From: Hyphomicrobiales bacterium
Lineage (GTDB): Bacteria > Pseudomonadota > Alphaproteobacteria > Micropepsales > Micropepsaceae
DNA length: 5,140 bases
Assembly: GCA_017849395.1 (NCBI GenBank)
Contig: JAFIHO010000396.1
Span: 1 to 5,140 of the forward strand
Direction of reading: 5' to 3'
This document shows positions 1 to 4,587 of the stretch, piece by piece. The notes beneath the pieces were generated by a model, which worked only from the letters and a program-made list of their open reading frames with translations, was not told the origin of the DNA and did no database searches. Position 1 is the first letter of the stretch; each line of letters opens with the position of its first letter. A program made the position numbers and the translations under genes.

Positions 1-1309
1 GCAAGCAGCGGCGCTTGTGGCGATATTTGCGCTGACAGGATCCCTGGCCTGGGCGCAGACCGTGCGGGAACCCGGCTTTGTTCTTAGCAAGACTCATCCC
101 GATACGGGCGGCCGCGCTCCCGTGGCGCCGGGCGGGCGGGTGCTGCCGCCCGGCAGTCCCGGCGGCGGGGTGCTGGCCGCCTGTTCGGCCGATATCGATC
201 GTCTCTGTGTGGGCCGTTCCGGCCTGTATGCCGCCCGCACCTGCCTGATGCAGAACCGGCCTCGCCTGTCGAAGGCCTGTCATGCCGACCTGGCCGCTCT
301 GCCGCCGCCCAGCGTTCCGGCCTGCGCCCGTTCGCCGGTCTGCGACAATCTCCTCGGGCCCACGCGCGAAGACCTGAAGCGGGTGGTGTGGAACCAGGCA
401 AAGGACACGCATTACGCCTATCCGCTGGACCTGCCGCCGGGCGGCGGCGGAGCGACCGGCGTCGCCATCGACTCCGGAGGCAACCTGTGGGTCCTGCAGC
501 GCACCGCCCCGGGCAAGCCTCAGCTTTTCAAATATGACCGCGATTTCCGGCTGATCCGCACCGTGGGCGAAGACGTGACCGGCCCGCTGGAGAAGGCGCA
601 TGGCATCAAGGTGGATTCCGGCGGCAATGTCTGGATCAGCGATGCCAATACCGCCGTGGTTATGAAGATCAGTCCCGAAGCCCGGCTCTTGCGGACCTTC
701 GGCGTGCGCGGCAAGCGCGGCGACTGGAACGAGGCGAAGGGCCAGCGGCTGCTGTGGCAGCCGCTGGACGTGGCGTTCGGGCGCAATGGCGACATCTACA
801 TCGCCGAGGGACATGGCAATGAAAGTCCCAACGACACGGGACTTCAGCCGGACAACAATATCGGCGCGGCGCGCATCATCCGTCTGGATCGCGATGGACG
901 ATTCATCAGCCAATGGTACGGCAACACCATCGGACCGGGAAAATTCTCCATGGCGCACGGCATCGCCATCGACCCGCGCAATGGCGATGTGTGGATCGGC
1001 GACCGCGAACAATATCGGCTGGTGGTCTACACGGCGGATGGAAAATTCGTGAAGACGCTTCAGATGAAGAATCTGATGTGCGCCGTCGCTTTCGATCCAA
1101 AAGGCGAATTGTGGGTTTCCACCGGACGCGATGGACAGTTACTGAAGTTGGACCGCGACGGGCATGTGCTTGCCGCGCTGGGGCGCGGTTCGGGCATCGG
1201 CACGGGCCAGTTCATCGAGGCGACCTACATGGCATGGGACAAGGCCGGAAACATCTATTCCGGCGACACCAGCGTGGGCCGCGTCACCCGCATGAACGTA
1301 CCGCGATAG
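1..1309 (+). CDS. Secreted NHL/PAL-like beta-propeller protein with N-terminal cysteine-rich repeat (5' partial)
   Basis: The frame is open to the left edge (first full codon at base 2). The GTG at 17 lies inside a hydrophobic signal-peptide core with no ribosome binding site before it, so the real start is probably upstream. Residue numbers here count from that GTG. A signal peptide ends near AWA|Q (about residue 13). Residues 56-88 hold four cysteines (C56, C64, C76, C88) spaced like the eukaryotic GLG1-type cysteine-rich repeat (C-x7-C-x11-C-x11-C), with two more at C103 and C109. From about 145 to 430 there are NHL-type blades such as 'AHGIKVDSGGNVWISD', 'PLDVAFGRNGDIYIAEG' and 'AHGIAIDPRNGDVWIGDR'. 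Their order and motifs resemble peptidyl-alpha-hydroxyglycine alpha-amidating lyase (PAL). Two of the three expected zinc histidines are present (H195, H314); the third position appears to be T403, and the usual catalytic tyrosine position reads H266. The fold is well supported and lyase activity is doubtful. The product is probably periplasmic or secreted; its ligand is unknown. Confidence 0.85.
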   Translation, partial: QAAALVAIFALTGSLAWAQTVREPGFVLSKTHPDTGGRAPVAPGGRVLPPGSPGGGVLAACSADIDRLCVGRSGLYAARTCLMQNRPRLSKACHADLAALPPPSVPACARSPVCDNLLGPTREDLKRVVWNQAKDTHYAYPLDLPPGGGGATGVAIDSGGNLWVLQRTAPGKPQLFKYDRDFRLIRTVGEDVTGPLEKAHGIKVDSGGNVWISDANTAVVMKISPEARLLRTFGVRGKRGDWNEAKGQRLLWQPLDVAFGRNGDIYIAEGHGNESPNDTGLQPDNNIGAARIIRLDRDGRFISQWYGNTIGPGKFSMAHGIAIDPRNGDVWIGDREQYRLVVYTADGKFVKTLQMKNLMCAVAFDPKGELWVSTGRDGQLLKLDRDGHVLAALGRGSGIGTGQFIEATYMAWDKAGNIYSGDTSVGRVTRMNVPR

Positions 1310-1343
1310 ACGCCGCGACGCCGCCTTTCACGCCAGCGGCGTC
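1309..1343. repeat. GC-rich inverted repeat between convergent stop codons
   Basis: GACGCCGC occurs twice in tandem (1309-1316 and 1317-1324), and its reverse complement GCGGCGTC lies at 1336-1343. The inner copy can form a perfect 8-bp stem with an 11-base loop. The element spans the end of the propeller gene and the last codons of epmA. Its position between two convergent genes suggests a shared transcript-end hairpin. Neither strand has a T-run after the stem, so it is not a classic intrinsic terminator. Confidence 0.4.
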
Positions 1344-2356
1344 CACAGCACCGCATCCACATTCGGCGCGCCCGTCGCCAGCATCACCAACCGGTCGAAA
1401 CCCAGCGCCACGCCGGACGCGGGCGGCATGTTGGTCAGCGCGTCAAGGAAAGTTTCGTCCAGCGGATAGCGCACGCCATAGACCCGCTCCTTCTTCGCCA
1501 TCTCCGCCTCGAACCGCCGCCGCTGCTCGGCGGGATCGGTCAGTTCCCCGAAGCCGTTGGCCAGTTCCACGCCGCAGACATAAAGTTCGAACCGTTCCGC
1601 CACCCGGCCATCTGCGGGACACGCACGCGCCAGCGCCGCCTCGCAACGCGGATATTCATAAAGGATCGCGGGCCGCTCCATCCCAAGCCGGGGCTCGATC
1701 CGCAGGGTCAGCACCTTGCTGAAGATGTCGGACCAGTCGTCATCGTCGTTGACATCTATCCCGCCACGCCGCGCGCGCACCGCCAGCGCATCGCGATCAC
1801 CCTCGCCCGAAGCCGACAGAGTCGCCATCAGATCGATCCCCGCCAGATGGGTGAAAGCCTCGGCCAGCGTCAGCCATTGCGCGTCCGCACGCGGATCGCA
1901 TTGCGCATCCCGGTGCCGGAACAGCCGCGCCTCCGCCACATCGGCGGCAAGCCTCAGCAGCGCCAGACTATCCTCGATCACCACGCGATAGTCTTCCCGC
2001 GCCCGATACCATTCCAGCATGGTGAATTCGGGGGCGTGAAGCCGTCCCCGCTCACGGTTGCGGAACACGCGGGCGAAATCGAAGATGCGCGCCTCGCCCG
2101 CCGCCAGCAGCTTCTTGGCGGCGAATTCCGGCGAGGTGTGGAGATACAGGGTGCCGCCCTCGCCGCCCTCGTCCACCGCCCGCGTCTCGAAGGCATGCAA
2201 ATGGGTCTCGTTTCCGGGCGAGACGACCAGCGCGCCGCATTCCACCTCGGTAAAGCCCTGTCCCTCGAAAAAGCCCCGGATGGCGGCCTTGATGCGGCCC
2301 CGCTTCAGCAGCAGGGGCCGCCGGTCGGCATGATTACGGGCGTCCCACCATGCCAT
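1328..2356 (-). CDS. epmA: EF-P--(R)-beta-lysine ligase EpmA (PoxA/GenX, lysyl-tRNA synthetase-like)
   Basis: This 342-residue protein is a stand-alone class II lysyl-tRNA synthetase catalytic domain with no N-terminal anticodon-binding OB domain, which is the EpmA/PoxA/GenX architecture (the E. coli protein is about 325 residues). Visible motifs are 'LYLHTSPEFAAKKLL' (about 70-84), class II motif 2 'RVFRNRERGRLHAPEFTMLE' (96-115), 'ILYEYP' (231-236), the amino-acid-site segment 'FELYVCGVELANGFGELTD' (256-274) and motif 3 'SGVALGFDRLVMLATG' (314-329). Known EpmA enzymes activate (R)-beta-lysine with ATP and attach it to the conserved lysine of EF-P, which helps ribosomes through polyproline stretches. 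The divergent neighbour is efp with that lysine intact, so substrate and enzyme are paired. The ATG at 2354-2356 starts the protein at the usual family position; the purine-rich AAGAAA just upstream is only a weak ribosome binding site. The gene is convergent with the propeller gene, leaving 18 bases between stops. EpmB is not in view. Confidence 0.93.
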   Translation of the reverse strand: MAWWDARNHADRRPLLLKRGRIKAAIRGFFEGQGFTEVECGALVVSPGNETHLHAFETRAVDEGGEGGTLYLHTSPEFAAKKLLAAGEARIFDFARVFRNRERGRLHAPEFTMLEWYRAREDYRVVIEDSLALLRLAADVAEARLFRHRDAQCDPRADAQWLTLAEAFTHLAGIDLMATLSASGEGDRDALAVRARRGGIDVNDDDDWSDIFSKVLTLRIEPRLGMERPAILYEYPRCEAALARACPADGRVAERFELYVCGVELANGFGELTDPAEQRRRFEAEMAKKERVYGVRYPLDETFLDALTNMPPASGVALGFDRLVMLATGAPNVDAVLWTPLA

Positions 2357-2419
2357 TTGTTTCTTGGCCCGCTCCCTGCTAAAGACCCCGCCAAATTCCC
2401 GGATTTGATGAGGTTAGAC
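2357..2419. promoter_or_regulatory. Compact divergent promoter region between epmA and efp
   Basis: Only about 63 bases separate the two divergent start codons, so both promoters and both leaders must overlap here or extend into the coding regions. On the plus strand a weak candidate is TTGTTT (2357-2362), a 17-base spacer, then TAAAGA (2380-2385). Each box matches the sigma-70 consensus at only about half its positions. I see no clear operator palindrome. The region is inferred from gene layout; the exact boxes are speculative. Confidence 0.35.
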
Positions 2420-2989
2420 GTGGTTTCGGTTATCGCCAGCTCCGTGCGCAAAGGCAATGTCCTGGAAAAGGACGGCAAGCTCTATCTCGTCATCACGGCG
2501 GAAAATATCCATCCCGGCAAGGGCACGCCCGTCACCCATCTGGAAATGCGCCGCATCAGCGACGGGGTGAAGACCGTCGAGCGGCTGCGCACCACCGACA
2601 GCGTCGAGAAGGCGTTCGTCGAGCACCAGAATTTCAACTATCTGTACCAGGACGGCGAGCAATATGTGTTCATGCAGCCGGTGACCTTCGACCAGTTGCA
2701 TGTGTCGGGCGATGTGGTGGGCGACGCCGCCCCCTACCTGACCGAGAATATGGAAGTGCAGCTGCAACTGTTCGAGGGCAACGCCATCTCCATCGAAATC
2801 CCCCAGCGCGCCACCTTCGAGGTGACGGAAACAGAGCCGGTGATGAAGGGCCAGACGGCCTCCGGTTCCTTCAAGCCCGCGATGCTGTCCAATGGGGTGC
2901 GCACCATGGTGCCCACCCATATCACCGCGGGCACCCGCATTGTGGTGATGACGGCGGACGGCTCCTATGTGGAACGGGCCAAGGACTGA
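2420..2989 (+). CDS. efp: Translation elongation factor P
   Basis: EF-P binds between the ribosomal P and E sites and relieves stalling at consecutive prolines. From the GTG at 2420 the protein has 189 residues, the usual EF-P length (about 185-190). The N-terminal KOW-like domain carries the modification loop 'ENIHPGKGTPVTHLEMRR', in which K34 (codon 2519-2521) is the residue modified by EpmA in related bacteria. The two following OB domains include 'NYLYQDGEQYVFM', 'EPVMKGQTASGSFKPAMLSNG' minus its last residue, and the C-terminal 'DGSYVERAKD'. I chose GTG 2420 because GAGG (2410-2413) lies 6 bases before it and because homologues begin close to 'VIASS'. The ATG at 2408 would add four residues but has no visible ribosome binding site. 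The frame is open further left, to 1847, but that part is antisense to epmA. The divergent epmA supports both identity and beta-lysylation. Confidence is very high for the gene and moderate for the start. Confidence 0.96.
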   Translation: MVSVIASSVRKGNVLEKDGKLYLVITAENIHPGKGTPVTHLEMRRISDGVKTVERLRTTDSVEKAFVEHQNFNYLYQDGEQYVFMQPVTFDQLHVSGDVVGDAAPYLTENMEVQLQLFEGNAISIEIPQRATFEVTETEPVMKGQTASGSFKPAMLSNGVRTMVPTHITAGTRIVVMTADGSYVERAKD

Positions 2990-3029
2990 TCCGTCCGGTA
3001 TGGCCCTGCGTATCGGGAACGTCCTTCAA

Positions 3030-3040
3030 GGGAGCCCCCG
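3030..3040 (+). promoter_or_regulatory. Ribosome binding site of the peroxiredoxin gene
   Basis: AAGGGAG (about 3029-3035) lies a short distance before the ATG at 3041 and matches the anti-Shine-Dalgarno core. It supports this start, which also places a complete signal peptide at the N-terminus. The 51 bases between the efp stop and this ATG show no obvious terminator, so read-through from efp is possible. Confidence 0.5.
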
Positions 3041-3574
3041 ATGCGACTGACCGCACTGAGCCTGGCCGCCATGCTGGCGGCCTCCGCAACGCCTGCTCTC
3101 GCTGACCTGAAGCCGGGAACTGCCGCGCCGGATTTTACCGCCCAGGCCACCCAGGGCGGCAAGCGTTTCACCTTCAAACTGGCGGAAGCGCTGAAAAAGG
3201 GCCCTGTCGTCGTCTATTTCTATCCCGCCGCCTTCACCAGCGGCTGCAGCATCGAGGCGCATGACTTCGCCGAGGCGATGCCGCAATTCACCGCCGCTGG
3301 CGCCACGGTGATCGGCATAAGCCATGACGACATCGTCACCCTGGACAAATTTTCCACCAGCGAATGCCAGAGCAAATTTCCCGTCGCCTCCGACGCCGAC
3401 CGGAAGATCATGAAAGCCTATGATGCCACCATGCCGCTTCTGTCCTATGCGTCGCGCACCTCCTATGTGATCGCGCCGGACGGCCATGTCGCCTATGCCT
3501 ACAGCGCGATGGCGCCGGAAGGACATATCAGCAATACGCTGAAAGCCGTGGCGGCGCTCAAGACACGGCGATAG
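3041..3574 (+). CDS. Exported PrxQ/BCP-type peroxiredoxin
   Basis: This 177-residue thiol peroxidase is predicted to reduce hydrogen peroxide or organic peroxides in the periplasm. Residues 1-21 form a Sec signal peptide (MR, hydrophobic core, 'TPALA' before D22). The mature part begins 'LKPGTAAPDFTAQ', the standard AhpC/TSA-family opening. The active-site motif PxxxTxxC is present as 'PAAFTSGC' (P62, T66, peroxidatic C69), and the conserved arginine is R129 in 'SRTSYVIAPDG'. The only other cysteine is C109 in 'STSECQSKFP', in the region of helix alpha-3. The usual BCP resolving position five residues after C69 is histidine (H74). The layout therefore fits a PrxQ with an alpha-3 resolving cysteine, or a 1-Cys enzyme. 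A cupin gene follows after 25 bases and is probably co-transcribed. The ATG is supported by the upstream AAGGGAG and by the signal peptide. Class is secure; the physiological reductant cannot be read from the sequence. Confidence 0.9.
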   Translation: MRLTALSLAAMLAASATPALADLKPGTAAPDFTAQATQGGKRFTFKLAEALKKGPVVVYFYPAAFTSGCSIEAHDFAEAMPQFTAAGATVIGISHDDIVTLDKFSTSECQSKFPVASDADRKIMKAYDATMPLLSYASRTSYVIAPDGHVAYAYSAMAPEGHISNTLKAVAALKTRR

Positions 3575-3590
3575 CCTTTCCGCTCTCGCG

Positions 3591-3595
3591 GGAGG
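3591..3595 (+). promoter_or_regulatory. Strong ribosome binding site of the cupin gene
   Basis: GGAGG lies 4 bases before the ATG at 3600 and within the 25-base gap after the peroxiredoxin stop. It fixes the cupin start and is consistent with translation from a shared mRNA. Confidence 0.6.
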
Positions 3596-3599
3596 CTCC

Positions 3600-4094
3600 A
3601 TGGCAAAACGCATCGATATCGCATCGCTCGCTTCGCATTCCGGCACCTTCTATCCGCCGCCCTATGACGAACCATGCCGCAATCGCCACCGCAAAAAGCT
3701 GGGCGATGCGGCGGGCCTGACCCAATTCGGCGTGAACCTGCTGCGGCTGCCGCCTGGCGTATGGTCCAGCCAGCGGCACTGGCACACCGGCAGCGATGAA
3801 TTCGTCTATGTGCTGGAAGGTGAAGTCGTGCTTGTCACCGATGCGGGCGAGGAAATCCTGAAGCCCGGCGACTGCGCGGGCTTCAGGGCCGGCGATGCGG
3901 ACGGCCATCACTTCCAGAATCGCGGCACGCGCGACTCGCTGCTGCTGGAGGTTGGCACACGCGTCGGCGATGACGGCGCGCATTATCCCGGCATCGATCT
4001 GGTCTATCCGCCGGGTGGCGTTCCTTCGCTCTATACCCGTCGCGACGGGACACCTTATCGGGATATCCGCCGCCGGGGACCCGACGAGCCATAG
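3600..4094 (+). CDS. Single-domain cupin protein (COG3837-like)
   Basis: This 164-residue protein has no signal peptide and is probably cytosolic. It contains both cupin motifs. Motif 1 includes 'QRHWHTGSDEFVYVLEGE', with the metal-ligand candidates H60, H62 and E67 and the turn G73. Motif 2 is 'GFRAGDADGHHFQN', with H103 as the fourth ligand and N107. The usual proline of motif 2 is replaced in 'GDADGHH', a form I recall in the COG3837 group of small cupins, as is the ending 'HYPGIDLVY'. The metal site looks complete, so metal binding is likely, but members of this group have no agreed substrate. A strong GGAGG (3591-3595) sits 4 bases before the ATG. The gene starts 25 bases after the peroxiredoxin stop in the same direction, suggesting one transcript. 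That would be compatible with an oxidative or metabolite-related role, but this is only guilt by association. Confidence 0.88.
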   Translation: MAKRIDIASLASHSGTFYPPPYDEPCRNRHRKKLGDAAGLTQFGVNLLRLPPGVWSSQRHWHTGSDEFVYVLEGEVVLVTDAGEEILKPGDCAGFRAGDADGHHFQNRGTRDSLLLEVGTRVGDDGAHYPGIDLVYPPGGVPSLYTRRDGTPYRDIRRRGPDEP

Positions 4095-4128
4095 TGCAGT
4101 GCACAAGACTGCCTGTTGTTAAGGCACT

Positions 4129-4145
4129 AATTCTGCAACAGAATT
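4129..4145. repeat. Perfect 7-bp inverted repeat after the cupin gene
   Basis: AATTCTG-CAA-CAGAATT forms two perfect 7-base arms around a 3-base centre, 34 bases after the cupin stop. The right arm continues into TTTT, so transcribed RNA could form a weak AT-rich stem followed by U residues. A 17-base dyad of this type is also the size of a dimeric repressor operator. Which of the two it is cannot be decided from the sequence; the stem is weak for a terminator. Confidence 0.4.
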
Positions 4146-4160
4146 TTACGTTAACCATAC

Positions 4161-4187
4161 TTGCCCGCCGGATTTAGGCAGTATACG
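4161..4187 (+). promoter_or_regulatory. Possible sigma-70 promoter for the small downstream gene
   Basis: TTGCCC and TATACG each match four of six consensus positions, with a 15-base spacer that is shorter than ideal. They lie in the AT-rich part of the gap about 125 bases before the GTG at 4311. This is a weak match offered because the gap must contain a promoter if the small gene is separately transcribed. Confidence 0.25.
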
Positions 4188-4310
4188 AATTAATGCACCG
4201 GTTTCGAAGGCCGGGTGTTCGGGGCGTTTAGGATTTCTGGAAAGCAGTCTGATCGACGGAGTGATCCGCCGGGATGATCGTGCTTATTCCGAAGGCAAGG
4301 GGTTCCGGCT

Positions 4311-4484
4311 GTGACGGTCGCGGAAAAAATCTACGCCTATCTGCGGGGGGCCAAGAAGGTGAACCCTCGGGCGCGCATCTCCGACTACCAGATGCGGGTG
4401 CGCAAGGACGCGGTGGAGATCGTCAACCTCAAGACCAATGAATCCCGCCTTTTCCCCGTCGAGGATGAACGGGACCATTGGTAG
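4311..4484 (+). CDS. Small uncharacterised protein, 57 residues, GTG start
   Basis: The frame encodes a 57-residue protein beginning MTVAEKIYAYLRGAKK and ending EDERDHW at the TAG 4482-4484. Three things support coding: a purine-rich AAGGGG (4297-4302) 8 bases before the GTG; 47 of 57 codons ending in G or C, as in the flanking genes; and an in-frame stop at 4275-4277 that leaves GTG as the only usual start before M28. The product is charged and cytosolic, with no signal peptide, membrane segment or cysteine. The N-terminal third looks helical (about 3-15). The middle 'YQMRVRKDAVEIVNLKTNES' alternates polar and hydrophobic residues as in a small beta-sheet. I do not recognise the family. It stands between two intergenic regions and is probably monocistronic. 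Confidence 0.65.
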   Translation: MTVAEKIYAYLRGAKKVNPRARISDYQMRVRKDAVEIVNLKTNESRLFPVEDERDHW

Positions 4485-4489
4485 CGGAC

Positions 4490-4506
4490 TGCGGTTTTTT
4501 TCCGCA
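4490..4506 (+). terminator. Hairpin with T7 loop after the small gene
   Basis: TGCGG-TTTTTTT-CCGCA is a perfect 5-bp inverted repeat whose whole loop is seven T residues, 6 bases after the small gene's stop codon. The T-run right after a GC-rich segment suggests transcript end. However, a normal intrinsic terminator has the stem before the T-run, and I see no good stem ending at 4494. Read as a terminator it is atypical. Confidence 0.3.
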
Positions 4507-4547
4507 ATTCCCAACCTTCCCGTTTCCCGCTAGCCTTTCTCCACACA

Positions 4548-4572
4548 ATCCGGCCCCATGAGAAGGCCGGAT
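4548..4572. promoter_or_regulatory. Perfect 8-bp inverted repeat in the quinoprotein leader
   Basis: ATCCGGCC (4548-4555) and GGCCGGAT (4565-4572) are exact reverse complements around a 9-base loop. The repeat ends 4 bases before the ribosome binding site AGGGGAGA (4576-4583). In RNA this is a strong GC stem just ahead of the translation start; in DNA it could be an operator. There is no T-run after it, which argues against a terminator for upstream transcription. Confidence 0.5.
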
Positions 4573-4575
4573 CAC

Positions 4576-4583
4576 AGGGGAGA
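4576..4583 (+). promoter_or_regulatory. Ribosome binding site of the quinoprotein gene
   Basis: AGGGGAGA ends 4 bases before the ATG at 4588. It decides the start of a gene whose 3' end is outside the window, and this start gives an N-terminal export signal. Confidence 0.65.
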
Positions 4584-4587
4584 CATC

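Larger units (their letters stand above)
4095..4310. other. Intergenic region and leader before the small gene
   Basis: This 216-base stretch is clearly more AT-rich in its first half (about 4105-4200) than the surrounding genes, as expected for promoter DNA. It contains a short hairpin GCAGT-N7-ACTGC (4096-4112) followed by CTGTTGTT, a perfect 17-base inverted repeat (4129-4145) and a GTTAAC palindrome (4150-4155). It also contains a bulged hairpin near 4196-4217 and three GATC sites at 4251, 4263 and 4276. A weak promoter could be TTGCCC (4161-4166) with TATACG (4182-4187), spacer 15. I see no tRNA or known riboswitch. The second half (4200-4310) would be a leader of roughly 110 bases if that promoter is real. 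Confidence 0.45.

Noticed and set aside
913..1722. A 269-codon open frame on the plus strand across the end of the propeller gene and into epmA
   Set aside because: It overlaps two well-supported genes in other frames, and its translation is rich in Arg, Pro and Ala with no recognisable domain, as expected for a shadow frame in GC-rich DNA.
1847..2419. N-terminal extension of the EF-P frame to an upstream start, giving a 380-residue product
   Set aside because: The added part is antisense to epmA, resembles no domain, and would more than double the length of a highly conserved protein. A ribosome binding site near 2410 supports the short form.
2414..2920. A 168-codon minus-strand frame opposite efp
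   Set aside because: It lies wholly opposite a conserved gene, is rich in His and Gly typical of antisense translation, and has no family resemblance.
3026..3646. A 206-codon minus-strand frame opposite the peroxiredoxin
   Set aside because: It is antisense to a gene with clear catalytic motifs and has no domain of its own.
4119..4158. Possible CtrA-type site (TTAA at 4119-4122 and TTAACCAT at 4151-4158)
   Set aside because: The two TTAA half-sites are 28 bases apart and neither has a second half at the required 7-base spacing, so a full TTAA-N7-TTAA site is absent.
4251..4279. Three GATC sites spaced 12 and 13 bases apart
   Set aside because: Three 4-base matches are too little evidence for a methylation-controlled or origin-like element, and no DnaA box or AT-rich unwinding region accompanies them.
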